64,000 bases of DNA, taken from positions 1,116,001-1,180,000 of the forward strand of contig NZ_CAKKNB010000001.1 in assembly GCF_918741295.1 (NCBI RefSeq), in the 5' to 3' direction. Origin of the DNA: Aquabacterium sp. CECT 9606. Lineage in GTDB: Bacteria; Pseudomonadota; Gammaproteobacteria; Burkholderiales; Burkholderiaceae_C. Shown in pieces: positions 8,769-17,862 of this stretch. The notes beneath the pieces are model-generated. The model made no database searches. It saw nothing but the letters and a program-made list of their open reading frames with translations, and had not been told where the DNA came from. The position numbers were made by a program, and so were the translations under genes. Numbering within the stretch: the first letter of the stretch is position 1; each line of letters opens with the position of its first letter.

Positions 8769-9200
8769 TCAAGCGGTTTTGACAGGGTCGGCCTTGCCGG
8801 CCTTGAGGCGCAGTCGCACATAGACCGCGCAGGCGGTGAACAGGCTCAGGCTCAAGGCCACCTCGATGCCCGCCAGAGCCTGACTGAGACCGGTGTCACT
8901 GGTGGCCCTCATGGCGCCCTCGGTGAAATACAGCCAGACCAGCAGGGACAGCCAACGGAAGGTGTACATGCGGTGTTTGACCAGGCCCGTGAGCCCGAAG
9001 ACCAGAGGCAGCACCTTGAGCGCCAGCATGCCCGTGCCGCCTTTCAGCGGGGCGAGTTGCAGCTCCCACAACAGGCCCAACACGATCAGGCCAACCAGCG
9101 AACCAAAAGCGATCCAGCGCACGAGGTTGATCGTGCGCAGGCGCGAGGCCGGGTGCTGGCCCAGGGGAATGACGGGCAAGGGATCAAAGGTATCGGGCAT
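8769..9200 (-). CDS. DUF2069 family membrane protein
   Basis: A 143-residue protein with four predicted membrane helices (NLVRWIAFGSLVGLIVLGLLW and three more) and a basic C-terminal tail. The pattern RWLSLLVWLYFTEGAMRA is characteristic of DUF2069 proteins, small inner-membrane proteins of unknown function. ATG at 9200 is used here; ATGs at 9209 and 9212 would add three or four residues. The gene is divergent from yihY with only 6-18 bases between starts, so their promoters must overlap or lie inside coding sequence. It precedes the FAD oxidase by 6 bases. Confidence 0.75.
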   Translation of the reverse strand: MPDTFDPLPVIPLGQHPASRLRTINLVRWIAFGSLVGLIVLGLLWELQLAPLKGGTGMLALKVLPLVFGLTGLVKHRMYTFRWLSLLVWLYFTEGAMRATSDTGLSQALAGIEVALSLSLFTACAVYVRLRLKAGKADPVKTA

Positions 9201-9218
9201 GGCTGGCATCATAGCCAG

Positions 9219-10460
9219 ATGATTTCGAAATTGACTGTGTGGAAGGCGGCGCACCAGAGTTGGTCGGCCCTGATCCTGGCATTGAAGCAGTGGCCCTGGG
9301 CCGAGACCCTGGTGACCCTGCGTCAGCGCTTTCGGGAGGACCGCCTGGGCGTGACCGCGGGCAGCCTGACCTTCACCACCACGATCGCGTTGGTGCCGCT
9401 GTTCACCGTGATGCTGGCCTTGTTCAGCGCCTTCCCTGTGTTCGCTCGCTTTCGCAAGACACTGGAGCTGCAGTTCATCCAGGGCTTCGTGCCCGATGCC
9501 ATCGCCAAGCCCGTGCTGCTGTCGCTGACCAAGTTCGCGCTCAAGGCCAGCCAGTTGGGCGGCATGGGGCTGATCGCCCTGGCCGTGACCGCCTTGGCCC
9601 TGATGCTGACCATCGACCGCACCCTCAACGCGATCTGGCGTGTGCGCACGCCCCGGCCTGTGGCGCAAAAGGTGCTGGTGTACTGGTCGGCACTCACCCT
9701 GGGCCCGTTGGTGCTGGGGGCCAGTTTGTCGGTCACCTCGTACCTGCTGTCGGCCTCCCGGGGCTTGGTGGACGAGTTGCCGGGCGGCGTCGAATTTTTT
9801 CTGGGATTGATTGTGTTCAGCCTGCAGACCGGTGGGTTTGCCGCGCTGTTCCGCTTCGTGCCCAACACGCATGTGCGATGGGAGCACGCCTGGGGTGGGG
9901 CCCTGTTCGTGTCGGGCAGCCTGGAGTTGGGTCAAAAGGTGTTGGCGCTGTACCTCAGCAAGGTGCCGATCTACTCGACCATTTATGGCGCGTTCGCGGC
10001 TGTGCCCATTTTCCTGGTTTGGATCTACCTGAGTTGGGTGATCGTGCTGATGGGGGCGGTGATCGCGGCCTACACACCCAGCCTGTTGTCGCGGGTCAAG
10101 CGTTGGCCTGACACGCCGGGGCACCGATTCCAGCTCAGCCTGGCCTTGCTCAAGGCTTTGGCCGCGGTGCAGCACGAACAGCCAAAGGGCCACTCGGCCG
10201 AGGCTTTGGCAGCCTTGCTGCGCACCGATCCGCTGCAGATCGAGCCCATTCTGGAAACCTTGGTGGAATTGGATTGGGTGGCGCGCCTGGATGAGCCCGA
10301 TGCAGAAGGTGGGGGCCGTTTTGTGCTGCTGTGTGATCCTGACCAGACGGTCATGGCGCCACTGGTCGGGCGCCTTTTGCTCAAGCCCGATGGTTTCACG
10401 GATGGATTCTGGGCGGCTGCCAAATTGGACGAGCTGACCCTGCGACAATCCCTGAACTAA
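9219..10460 (+). CDS. YihY/BrkB family inner-membrane protein
   Basis: A 413-residue protein beginning MISKLTVW. Residues about 35-290 hold six membrane helices with family hallmarks: RFREDRLGVTAGSLTFTTTI at the start, LTIDRTLNAIWRV in the middle, and LSKVPIYSTIYGAFAAVPIF near the end of the membrane part. The last 110 or so residues form a soluble winged-helix-like extension (LRTDPLQIEPILETLVELDW) common in betaproteobacterial members. The family was once annotated as RNase BN, but that activity belongs to another protein; its real role is unknown, perhaps transport. Divergent from DUF2069. Confidence 0.85.
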   Translation: MISKLTVWKAAHQSWSALILALKQWPWAETLVTLRQRFREDRLGVTAGSLTFTTTIALVPLFTVMLALFSAFPVFARFRKTLELQFIQGFVPDAIAKPVLLSLTKFALKASQLGGMGLIALAVTALALMLTIDRTLNAIWRVRTPRPVAQKVLVYWSALTLGPLVLGASLSVTSYLLSASRGLVDELPGGVEFFLGLIVFSLQTGGFAALFRFVPNTHVRWEHAWGGALFVSGSLELGQKVLALYLSKVPIYSTIYGAFAAVPIFLVWIYLSWVIVLMGAVIAAYTPSLLSRVKRWPDTPGHRFQLSLALLKALAAVQHEQPKGHSAEALAALLRTDPLQIEPILETLVELDWVARLDEPDAEGGGRFVLLCDPDQTVMAPLVGRLLLKPDGFTDGFWAAAKLDELTLRQSLN

Positions 10461-10582
10461 TATTGTGTGGCGCAAGTCAGGGTGAACCCCAGCCAGTGGC
10501 GATCTGGATGGGCATTCCTGCACGGCTTGCGCTTCAAAAGCCTTGAATTTGCGCGCGTTTGAGCCTGATCACCCATTGGCGT

Positions 10583-10611
10583 TTGCCTCATATTGCGGCA
10601 ATATGAGGCAA
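10583..10611. promoter_or_regulatory. Perfect 14-bp palindrome upstream of the CBS gene
   Basis: TTGCCTCATATTGC, one G, then GCAATATGAGGCAA form a perfect inverted repeat of 14 bp per arm. It sits 47 bases before the start codon of the CBS-domain gene, in a 197-base intergenic stretch. It is AT-richer than its surroundings and has no T-run on either side. This looks more like a dimeric-regulator operator overlapping a promoter than a terminator. The rest of the intergenic stretch (10461-10582) shows nothing I can name. Confidence 0.55.
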
Positions 10612-10657
10612 CGGCGTCAGACGCACTGTGCAACCCCTGAACAAGAGGAGACCGACC

Positions 10658-11125
10658 ATGAAAGTCAGCGACATCCTGCGAGTCAAAGGCAGCACCCTTT
10701 ACACCGTGCAACCTGAACAGCCCCTGTCCGAGGCGGTCAACACCATGGCCCAGTTCGACATTGGCTCCCTGGTCGTGATGGACCACGGCGACGTGGTGGG
10801 CATGCTGACCTTCCGAGAGGTGATCCAGGCCGTGGTGCGCAATGGCGGTGTCATTGGCGACACCCGCGTGCGCTCGGTGATGGACGACCACCCCCTGACC
10901 TGCACCCCCGACACCGAGATCGACGAAGTGCGCCGCATGATGCTCAGCCGCCACGCACGCTACATGCCGGTCATGACGCAAAAAACCCTCATGGGCGTGA
11001 TGTCGTTCTACGACGTGGCCAAGGCCGTGGTTGACAGCCAAGACTTTGAAAATCGCATGCTCAAGGCCTACATCCGCGACTGGCCTGTGGAAGAAGAAGC
11101 CGGCGAGCGTCAAGCCCTGCTTTAA
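10658..11125 (+). CDS. Two-CBS-domain protein
   Basis: A 155-residue protein made almost wholly of a CBS-domain pair: first copy about residues 7-62 ([36 protein letters not shown]), second about 75-130 ([37 protein letters not shown]). CBS pairs bind adenosine nucleotides (AMP, ATP, SAM) and act as energy or redox sensors. The start has a good ribosome binding site (AGAGGAG, 10644-10650). A longer frame with an upstream GTG exists but would leave this site unused. Its partner is unknown. The palindrome just upstream suggests it is specifically regulated. Confidence 0.85.
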   Translation: MKVSDILRVKGSTLYTVQPEQPLSEAVNTMAQFDIGSLVVMDHGDVVGMLTFREVIQAVVRNGGVIGDTRVRSVMDDHPLTCTPDTEIDEVRRMMLSRHARYMPVMTQKTLMGVMSFYDVAKAVVDSQDFENRMLKAYIRDWPVEEEAGERQALL

Positions 11126-11145
11126 AGCGGCTTGCTTCCACCCAA

Positions 11146-11169
11146 AACGCCCGGCTTTGTCCGGGCGTT
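11146..11169 (+). terminator. Probable intrinsic terminator after the CBS gene
   Basis: AACGCCCGG and CCGGGCGTT form a 9-bp GC-rich stem with a 6-base loop, 20 bases after the CBS-gene stop and 56 bases before aroC. The following bases (GTCGTC) lack a clear T-run, so termination may be partial. Confidence 0.5.
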
Positions 11170-11225
11170 GTCGTCATGGGGGACAATGGCGGTCTCGCGT
11201 TTTTCGCAATTACCTGGTTCGCGCA

Positions 11226-12329
11226 ATGGCTGGCAGCACCCTCGGACTTCTGTTTTCCGTCACCAATTTCGGCGAGTCGCATGGCCCGGCCATCGGCTGC
11301 GTGATTGATGGCTGTCCCCCCGGCATGACCTTGTCCGAAGGCGACATCCAGCCCGAACTGGACCGCCGCCGTCCGGGCACGTCCCGCCATGTCACCCAGC
11401 GCAATGAGCCAGACGCGGTCGAAATCCTCAGTGGCGTCTACGAAGGCAAGACCACCGGGGCACCCATCGCCCTGCTGATTCGCAACACAGACCAGCGCAG
11501 CAAGGACTACGGCAACATCCTGCAGACCTTCCGCCCCGGGCATGCCGACTACACCTATTGGCACAAATACGGCCTGCGCGACCCGCGTGGCGGTGGCCGT
11601 TCCTCGGCCCGCCTGACCGCACCCATGGTGGCGGCCGGCGCCGTGGCCAAGAAGTGGCTGCGCGAGCAATACGGCACCGAGTTCCGTGGCTGCATGACCC
11701 AACTTGGCAACGTGCCCATCGCCTTCGAGGGCTGGGAGCACGTGCACCAAAACCCCTTCTTCGCGCCCAACACCAGCCAGATCCAGGCGCTGGAAGACTA
11801 CATGGACGCCCTGCGCAAGGAGGGTGACTCCTGCGGTGCGCGCCTGACGGTCGAGGCCACCAAGGTGCCGGTGGGCCTGGGTGCGCCTTTGTTCGACAAG
11901 CTGGACGCCGACATTGCCTACGCCATGATGGGCATCAACGCCGTCAAGGGGGTTGAAATTGGCGACGGCTTTGGCGTGGTCGCCCAAAAGGGCAGCGAGC
12001 ATGGCGACGAACTGACGCCAGAAGGTTTTGGCTCGAACCACGCGGGCGGCGTCTTGGGCGGTATCTCGACCGGGCAAGATCTGCGCGTGTCGATCGCCAT
12101 CAAGCCCACCAGCTCAATCCGCGTGCCGCGCCAGTCCATTGACCTGGAGGGCCAGCCCGCCACAGTTGAAACCTTTGGCCGTCATGACCCTTGCGTGGGC
12201 ATCCGTGCCACGCCCATCGCCGAGGCCATGCTGGCGCTGGTGCTGATCGACCATGTGCTGATGCACCGGGCGCAATGCGCCGATGTGGTGGTGAGCACGC
12301 CGCAGATCGCGGCGCAACGCCCCGAGTAA
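11226..12329 (+). CDS. aroC: Chorismate synthase
   Basis: A 367-residue enzyme that converts 5-enolpyruvylshikimate-3-phosphate to chorismate with reduced FMN, the last shared step of aromatic amino acid, folate and quinone synthesis. The start [20 protein letters not shown] carries the first family signature, and [17 protein letters not shown] and [20 protein letters not shown] carry the others. Length is typical. The start at ATG 11226 fits the family; the open frame extends upstream into the CBS gene but that part is not conserved. It ends 4 bases from the oppositely oriented gloA. Chorismate also feeds PabB, encoded 400 bases away. Confidence 0.97.
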   Translation: MAGSTLGLLFSVTNFGESHGPAIGCVIDGCPPGMTLSEGDIQPELDRRRPGTSRHVTQRNEPDAVEILSGVYEGKTTGAPIALLIRNTDQRSKDYGNILQTFRPGHADYTYWHKYGLRDPRGGGRSSARLTAPMVAAGAVAKKWLREQYGTEFRGCMTQLGNVPIAFEGWEHVHQNPFFAPNTSQIQALEDYMDALRKEGDSCGARLTVEATKVPVGLGAPLFDKLDADIAYAMMGINAVKGVEIGDGFGVVAQKGSEHGDELTPEGFGSNHAGGVLGGISTGQDLRVSIAIKPTSSIRVPRQSIDLEGQPATVETFGRHDPCVGIRATPIAEAMLALVLIDHVLMHRAQCADVVVSTPQIAAQRPE

Positions 12330-12333
12330 CCGA

Positions 12334-12741
12334 TCAGTCCGTGATGGCACGCTCGATCAACTCAATCTTGTAGCCATCCGGATCGGTGATGAAGGCGATC
12401 ACCGTGTTGCCGCCCTTGACGGGTCCCGGCTCGCGCGTGATGGCACCACCCAGGGCCACGGCCTTGTCGCGCACCGCCTGGCAGGTGGCCACGATGTCAT
12501 CGACGCCAATGGCGATGTGGCCATAGGCCGTGCCCATCTCGTATTGATCGACACCGTAGTTGTAGGTCAGCTCCAGCTCGGCCTGTCCGGGATTGCCGCC
12601 GCCAAAAGCCAGGAACGACAGGCTGTATTGCTGCTCGGGCCGGTCGGTGGTGCGCAGCAAGGTCATGCCAAGCACCTGGGTGTAAAAATCAATCGATCGT
12701 TGCAGGTTGGTGACCCGCAGCATGGTGTGCAGAAAGCGCAT
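12334..12741 (-). CDS. gloA: Lactoylglutathione lyase (glyoxalase I)
   Basis: A 135-residue enzyme ([16 protein letters not shown]) that isomerises the methylglyoxal-glutathione hemithioacetal to S-lactoylglutathione. The four metal ligands known for the bacterial Ni-type enzyme are in place: His5, the Glu in [11 protein letters not shown], the His in [10 protein letters not shown] and the Glu in DGYKIELIE. The start is ATG 12741; a TTG two codons earlier is possible. It starts 2 bases after the pabB stop, so it is the last gene of the RidA-dsbB-pabB-gloA operon. Confidence 0.95.
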   Translation of the reverse strand: MRFLHTMLRVTNLQRSIDFYTQVLGMTLLRTTDRPEQQYSLSFLAFGGGNPGQAELELTYNYGVDQYEMGTAYGHIAIGVDDIVATCQAVRDKAVALGGAITREPGPVKGGNTVIAFITDPDGYKIELIERAITD

Positions 12742-12743
12742 TT

Positions 12744-14567
12744 TCAATCTCCGGCAGGTTGTTCGGTGGGCAGCAATTCGGCGTCCATCCAGCCGCGAAC
12801 GCTGTTGATCAAAGCGATGCCCTCGGCGTGCCGAAGCTCGTCCACGGTGATGGTGCGCTCGCGCAAGCGGCCTTCGGCCAGCAAGGTTTCACGCATCACG
12901 CCAGGCAGCAGCCCGGCCGACAAGGGCGGCGTGAACCACTCGCCTCCCAGCTTCACGGCCACATTGCCGATGGTGAATTCGGTGAGCTCGCCTTGGCCGT
13001 TCCACAGCAGGGTGTCGAAGCAGCCGGGCGGTGGGTTGAAGGGCGCATAGGCCGTTCGTTGGGTGGTCTTGTGGGCGATGAACTCGTCGGCCACTGGCAT
13101 GGCTTGGCGGGCCAAGGCCACCCGGATGGGCAACTGGCTGAGAGCCAGTGGGCTGGATTCGAATGTCGCCTGGCCCTGGGCGTCCAGCAGCAGACGGATC
13201 TTGTGGATGCCCTGGGTTGGCGACTGGGCATGCTGCATCAAGGCATCACGAACCGCTGAAGCATCCCAGGGAAAACCAAAGTGCCTGGCCGCCCGCGCCA
13301 TGCGCTGAAGGTGCGCGTCCAGCCGGGGTATGTGGCCATCTTCCAGCCTCAGCGATTCCAGCACTTCGAAAGGTTGGGCGGCCCGTTTCAGAAAGGCCTG
13401 CTTGTGCCGCCACTCCTTGGCCTCGGCCTCAACCGTGGCGTCCAGGGTGATGCCGCTGCCAATGCCACAACGGGCATCCCAGCCAGCGTGCGTGCTTGGC
13501 TGCAAGACCACGGTGCGGATGGGCACGTTGAAGGTCACCTCGCCGCCCGGTGCCATCAGGCCCACGGCGCCGCAATACACCCCCCGTGGCGCGCCTTCCA
13601 GGGCGGCAATGTGGTGCATGGCACGCCGCTTGGGCGCCCCGGTGATCGAGCCGCAAGGAAAAAGCGCCGCGAACACATCGGACAGCCGCAGGCCTTCGCG
13701 CGTGCGTGCCTGCACGGTCGAGGTCATCTGCCAGACGGTGGGCAAAGCCTGCACATCGAACAGCGATGGCACCTGCACCGAGCCCACCTGCGCAATGCGC
13801 GACAGGTCGTTGCGCAGCAGGTCGACGATCATCAGGTTCTCGGCCCGCTCCTTGTCGCTGGTCTGCAGGTGCCGGGCGGCGGCCACGTCTTCATCGGGCG
13901 TGGTGCCACGCGCTGCCGTGCCCTTCATGGGGCGGGTGGTGATCTGGTCGCCTTGCCAGTGGAAGAACAACTCGGGCGACACGCTCAGCACATGGCTGAG
14001 GCCCGCGGCGGCGGGTTGCGCGGTGGCGTCCAGGTAAACCGCGTAGCCATCGGGTTGGCTGCGGTGCAGGGCGTGGAAGTACTGCAGTGCGGTTTCGGGG
14101 GTTTGGGGCTCCAGCCGGCTTCGCAGTGGCGTGGTCAGGTTGATCTGGTAGACCTCGCCCGCGCGTATCAACTCATGGATGGCCTCTACCTGGGCCGTGA
14201 AAGCGTGGGGGCTCAAGGCGGATTGCCACGGTGCGGTTTGCCAGGCGCTTTGCTGGGCCGCCGAGGGCCAGGCCAGGGCCTGGTCGAACACGGCGAACAT
14301 GGCCAACGCTTGGCCTGGTTGGGGCGCACAAACGGGCAGGTGATCGTCAAACGCGGGGGCGGCCTCATAGGCCACCCAGCCCAGGCACCAACGGCCTTGG
14401 CGAGCCTGCTCGTGTGCCGTGTCGATGACAGAGCGCACCTGGGCCAGTTCGGTGGCCACCAGCCAGGTCATCGCCGGGCCAAACGCGAGCCGCTGGCGGC
14501 CGCCTTGGGCAGCCGGGAAATCAAGCAGGGCCGCCAGCGTTGGCGAGGGCGCCCCATGGATGCTCAT
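12744..14567 (-). CDS. pabB: Aminodeoxychorismate synthase component I fused to a PabC-like lyase domain
   Basis: A 607-residue fusion starting at ATG 14567 ([11 protein letters not shown]), 20 bases after the dsbB stop. Residues about 1-400 are the chorismate-utilising PabB part, with the family motifs [25 protein letters not shown] and [18 protein letters not shown]. From about residue 410 a class-IV aminotransferase/aminodeoxychorismate lyase-like part follows ([45 protein letters not shown]). Together these make p-aminobenzoate for folate from chorismate and ammonia. The glutaminase subunit PabA is not in the window. Conservation of the PLP lysine was not confirmed, so lyase activity is inferred. 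Confidence 0.92.
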   Translation of the reverse strand: MSIHGAPSPTLAALLDFPAAQGGRQRLAFGPAMTWLVATELAQVRSVIDTAHEQARQGRWCLGWVAYEAAPAFDDHLPVCAPQPGQALAMFAVFDQALAWPSAAQQSAWQTAPWQSALSPHAFTAQVEAIHELIRAGEVYQINLTTPLRSRLEPQTPETALQYFHALHRSQPDGYAVYLDATAQPAAAGLSHVLSVSPELFFHWQGDQITTRPMKGTAARGTTPDEDVAAARHLQTSDKERAENLMIVDLLRNDLSRIAQVGSVQVPSLFDVQALPTVWQMTSTVQARTREGLRLSDVFAALFPCGSITGAPKRRAMHHIAALEGAPRGVYCGAVGLMAPGGEVTFNVPIRTVVLQPSTHAGWDARCGIGSGITLDATVEAEAKEWRHKQAFLKRAAQPFEVLESLRLEDGHIPRLDAHLQRMARAARHFGFPWDASAVRDALMQHAQSPTQGIHKIRLLLDAQGQATFESSPLALSQLPIRVALARQAMPVADEFIAHKTTQRTAYAPFNPPPGCFDTLLWNGQGELTEFTIGNVAVKLGGEWFTPPLSAGLLPGVMRETLLAEGRLRERTITVDELRHAEGIALINSVRGWMDAELLPTEQPAGD

Positions 14568-14587
14568 GCCAACGAAGGGCGCAGGTT

Positions 14588-15091
14588 TCAGCCGCGTGCG
14601 CGCAGGGCGCACCACAGGCCTGCCAGGCCCAACACCACGAACAGCGCCAGGCTCCAGAATTCGAAAGGCACGCCGACCAGCTTGGTGGCGGCATCGGCGC
14701 ACGAGGCGCGCACCTCAAAGGCCGCAGGCAAGGCGGTGTCCAGGTGCAGGCTGGAGACGATGCGGTCGGCCAAGGTCAGGTTGCACGACGAGGTTTTGGC
14801 AGCCACGAAGTGCTGGTACCAAGCTGAGGCGGCACCGGATGCCGAGGTCGCCACGATGAGCAATGACGACAGCACGGTGATCACACGGCCGCCGATCAAG
14901 GCGCCCAGCCCGGCCAGGATGGCAATCAGCAAGAATTGCACGCGCTGCAAGATGCACCAAGGGCAGGGCTGCATGTCCAACTTGTATTGGGCAAACAGGG
15001 CAAAGCCCACGGCCGCCAAACTGGCCAGTGCGACCAAGGCGAGCACCTTGCGGGGCGATGTGGCGGGCGAACGGTGAAGGCGCGAATCCAT
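14588..15091 (-). CDS. dsbB: Disulfide bond formation protein B
   Basis: A 167-residue inner-membrane protein with four helices that re-oxidises periplasmic DsbA and hands electrons to quinone. The two redox pairs are present: Cys43-Pro-Trp-Cys46 (QPCPWCILQRVQF) next to the quinone-contacting Arg, and Cys103/Cys131 in the second periplasmic loop. It starts 3 bases after the RidA-family gene stops and is 20 bases upstream of pabB, so it is in the same operon. DsbA is not in the window. Confidence 0.95.
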   Translation of the reverse strand: MDSRLHRSPATSPRKVLALVALASLAAVGFALFAQYKLDMQPCPWCILQRVQFLLIAILAGLGALIGGRVITVLSSLLIVATSASGAASAWYQHFVAAKTSSCNLTLADRIVSSLHLDTALPAAFEVRASCADAATKLVGVPFEFWSLALFVVLGLAGLWCALRARG

Positions 15092-15094
15092 CGG

Positions 15095-15550
15095 TCAAGC
15101 CACTTCGGCGATGAGTTCGATTTCGACGCAAGCGCCCAGCGGGATTTGCGCCACGCCAAAAGCGCTGCGCGCATGCCGGCCAGGCTCGCCAAACACCTGG
15201 GCGATCAGTTCGGAGCAGCCATTGGTGACCAGGTGGTGCTCGGTGAAATCAGGGGTGCTGTTGACCAGGCTCATGACCTTGACGATGCGCACCACCTTGT
15301 CCAGGCCGCCAGCGGCGACCTGCAGCGTGCCCATCAGGTCGATGGCCACCGCGCGCGCGGCCTCCTGGCCTTCGGCGGTGGTCATCGTTTTGCCCAGCTG
15401 GCCCACCCACACTTGCCCATCCTTCTTGGCGATGTGCCCCGACAAGAACACCAGATTGCCCGTGCGCGTGAAGGGCAGGTAAGAGGCGGCTGGCACGGCC
15501 ACGGGGGGCAGCGTGATGCCCAAGGTGTTGAGGCGGTCTTGGATGGACAT
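15095..15550 (-). CDS. RidA (YjgF/YER057c/UK114) family protein
   Basis: A 151-residue protein starting MSIQDRLNTLGITLPP at ATG 15550. The family core is clear: LVFLSGHIAKKDG, VVRIVKVMSLVNS, HARSAFGVAQIPLGACVEIE. RidA proteins are trimers that hydrolyse reactive enamine/imine intermediates of amino acid metabolism; the conserved Arg in HARSAFGV binds the carboxylate. This one has the longer N-terminus of the RidA-like subfamilies, so it may not replace RidA itself. It heads the operon with dsbB, pabBC and gloA. The ABC transporter gene upstream ends elsewhere, 81 bases away. Confidence 0.85.
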   Translation of the reverse strand: MSIQDRLNTLGITLPPVAVPAASYLPFTRTGNLVFLSGHIAKKDGQVWVGQLGKTMTTAEGQEAARAVAIDLMGTLQVAAGGLDKVVRIVKVMSLVNSTPDFTEHHLVTNGCSELIAQVFGEPGRHARSAFGVAQIPLGACVEIELIAEVA

Positions 15551-15631
15551 GGTGGCAACAAATCTAGGATGGAGGACAGACCGCCAAGGGCAGGTCAAAG
15601 CTGGCCCATGATCCTACACCGCCACCCGCAG

Positions 15632-17413
15632 TCAGGCCGTGGTGAAGGCCCATTGGCCGCCAGGGGTCAAGGCCAGCCGGTGAGAGTGAAACGCGTCCAG
15701 CGTGCTGCGGTGGCCCACGCTCACCAGCATGCAGTGCGGCAGCTCGTTGCGCAGCAAGGTGTACAGCGCGTGCTCCAGGCCTTCGTCGGTGGCCGAGGTG
15801 GCCTCATCCAGGAAGGCGATGCGCGGCTGGTTCAACAGCACGCGGGCAAACGCCAGGCGCTGCTGCTCGCCCAGCGACAGGATGCTGGACCAGTCGGCCG
15901 GTTCGTCCAGGTGGGCTTGCAAATGGCCCAGGTGCACCTTGATGAGGGCGTCCTTGATCAAGGCGTCTTCAAGCAGCAACGATGGGTAAATCAGGGCGCT
16001 GCGCAAATTGCCCAGTGGCAGGTAAGGGCGTTGCGACAAAAACAAGGCGTGGGGGCCCAGCGGCCGGTCGACCTGGCCTTGGGCATGGGGCCAAAGCCCC
16101 GCCAGGGTGCGCAGTAGCGTGGTTTTGCCGCTGCCCGACGCACCCTTGATCAGCATGCTCTCGCCAGCGTGCAGTGTGAGGTTCAGGCCCTGCACCAAGG
16201 GGCGGCCATCGGGTCGCGACACGCCCACACCCTTCATCACCAAGGCATCATCACGGCCGTTGACCTGGATGCTGGGCAGGGCGCGCGCCTGCTGGTTGGC
16301 GTCCATGAAGCCGGTCAGCCGGTCGAGGGCGGCGCGGTATTGCGCGAACTCGTCGTACGACATGCGAAAGAAAGACAGCGCATCCTGCACCTGCCCAAAG
16401 GCCTGCGAGGTTTGCATCACATCGCCCAGCTTGATGGCCCCGCTGAAGAACCGAGGCGCCTGCAAGATGAAGGGGAACACCACGGCCAACTGGTTGGCGG
16501 CGAGGTTGAAACCATCGAACTTCAGGCTTCTGAACAACAGCGCCCACACATTGGCGATGACCGCGGCAAAGCGATTCATGAGGGTGGTGCGTTCCACGTG
16601 TTCGCCTTGGTAGAAGGCGATGTTCTCGGCGTTCTCGCGCAAGCGCATGAGGGCGTACCGGAAGTTGGCGCTCAGGCGTTCGTTCAGGAAGTTCAGGCTG
16701 ATCAGCGGACGGCCCAGCTTGAAGGCCACCACGGTGACCACGATCACATAGATGTACACCAGGAATACCATGGCGCGGGGCACCTCCACCCCCATGATGG
16801 CCAGGGCGCCCGACAAGCCCCACAGCATGCCCGTGAAGGCCACCAGCGACACGACCGCATCGGCCGTGCCGATCGACAGCTTGCGCGATGAGGTGACAAA
16901 GGTGGTGATGTCCTGCTGAATGCGTTGGTCTGGGTTGTCCACCGGCTCGCTCAGGAAGTGGCCCCGGTAATAGGCGTCGCCCTCCAGCCAGTCCTTGGTC
17001 AGCCGCTCGTTCAGCCAGGTGCGCCAGTCGATGTCGAAGACCTGGCTGACATAGGCGTTGAGCAGCACCCGGAGCACATGCACCGTGGCCAGGATGCTGA
17101 AGATGCCCAGGAAGAACCAGAAAGCCTTTTGATCCAAGGCTTGCAAGGCGCTGTAAAAACCGTTGTACCAAAGCGAGAACAGCACATTCATGCGCACCGA
17201 GAACATCGCCAGGAAAAGGATCAGGGCCACAGTGAGGGTGGGTTTCCAACTGCGCCGGGGCGTCAGGTAGGGCCAGCCCAGGCGCAGGAATTGGCGCCCC
17301 CAGCGGGTGCTGCGCGTGACGACAAATCCCACGGCCACGAACCCTACGCTGGTGAGCGCGAACGCCTGGGCCAACCACACCAGGCTGGCAACCAGCTCTT
17401 GACTCCAATCCAA
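15632..17413 (-). CDS. SbmA/YddA-type ABC transporter (fused permease and ATPase)
   Basis: A protein of about 593 residues. The first 300 or so hold an SbmA/BacA-like membrane domain (RSWKPTLTVALILFLAMFSV, NVLFSLWYNGFYSALQ, DIDWRTWLNERLTKDWL). The C-terminal ATPase has Walker A GASGSGKTTLLRTLAG, signature LSLGEQQRLAFARVLL, Walker B IAFLDEATSATDEG and switch SVGHRS. It belongs to the COG4178 group, of unknown substrate. The proposed start is TTG 17413, because AAGGAG (17420-17425) sits 6 bases before it; the only ATG, at 17494, lacks such a site. It might import or export peptides or B12-like compounds, as relatives do. Confidence 0.85.
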   Translation of the reverse strand: MDWSQELVASLVWLAQAFALTSVGFVAVGFVVTRSTRWGRQFLRLGWPYLTPRRSWKPTLTVALILFLAMFSVRMNVLFSLWYNGFYSALQALDQKAFWFFLGIFSILATVHVLRVLLNAYVSQVFDIDWRTWLNERLTKDWLEGDAYYRGHFLSEPVDNPDQRIQQDITTFVTSSRKLSIGTADAVVSLVAFTGMLWGLSGALAIMGVEVPRAMVFLVYIYVIVVTVVAFKLGRPLISLNFLNERLSANFRYALMRLRENAENIAFYQGEHVERTTLMNRFAAVIANVWALLFRSLKFDGFNLAANQLAVVFPFILQAPRFFSGAIKLGDVMQTSQAFGQVQDALSFFRMSYDEFAQYRAALDRLTGFMDANQQARALPSIQVNGRDDALVMKGVGVSRPDGRPLVQGLNLTLHAGESMLIKGASGSGKTTLLRTLAGLWPHAQGQVDRPLGPHALFLSQRPYLPLGNLRSALIYPSLLLEDALIKDALIKVHLGHLQAHLDEPADWSSILSLGEQQRLAFARVLLNQPRIAFLDEATSATDEGLEHALYTLLRNELPHCMLVSVGHRSTLDAFHSHRLALTPGGQWAFTTA

Positions 17414-17550
17414 TTCAATCTCCTTGAGCACGCTGTGCGCAACGATTGTGCTTGAAGCCCACGCCTGGGTAGATTCTTGGCACGGATGCTGCACCTCGGG
17501 CTAGACTGGACACGACCAGCACTGCGCGAGTGCTCACACGATGTATCACC

Positions 17551-17745
17551 ATGAATGATGATGACGAGCGTGACGCCTGGATTGACCGCTGCTCTGCCGA
17601 GCTGCGTGCCTTCCGGCCCAGCCTGAGCCCTGATGAGGCCGAGCAGTTGGCCGCCGACATCTGGTGCGACTCTCCCAGCCTGGGGCCGGAGGACGCTGCC
17701 GAGCGCGAGGTTGCCAGCTGGCGAAGCCTGGGCATCAGGGACTGA
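17551..17745 (+). CDS. Small acidic protein of unknown function
   Basis: A 64-residue frame starting MNDDDERDAWIDRCSAEL and ending WRSLGIRD. It is very acidic with two predicted helices and no membrane segment. The pattern of a short helical protein with a WIDRCSAELRAFRP core looks like a real small gene rather than chance. ATG 17551 is chosen over an ATG seven codons upstream. It is divergent from the ABC transporter gene. A short inverted repeat (AGCACT-N5-AGTGCT, 17518-17534) lies just upstream. Function not recognised. Confidence 0.6.
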   Translation: MNDDDERDAWIDRCSAELRAFRPSLSPDEAEQLAADIWCDSPSLGPEDAAEREVASWRSLGIRD

Positions 17746-17753
17746 CACCGCCC

Positions 17754-17780
17754 GCCATGCCCCCCCTAACTTGGCATGGC
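17754..17780 (+). other. Hairpin after the small acidic gene
   Basis: GCCATGCC and GGCATGGC form a perfect 8-bp stem around an 11-base loop that holds a run of C. A GGGGG-TTT run follows at about 17797-17804 and could pair with those C residues instead. No clear T-run follows the first stem. It may be a terminator or part of the leader of the next gene. Confidence 0.35.
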
Positions 17781-17862
17781 CCAGTCGCTCTTTGTGGGGG
17801 TTTCAAGTGGCCGGCCGCTGGCTACGATTCCTGCATCACCAAGACGTGTGCAGGAGAGTGCG

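Noticed and set aside
8769-10523. A 584-codon minus frame that appears to fuse DUF2069 with upstream sequence
   Set aside because: The upstream part is the antisense of yihY. DUF2069 begins normally at about 9200-9212.
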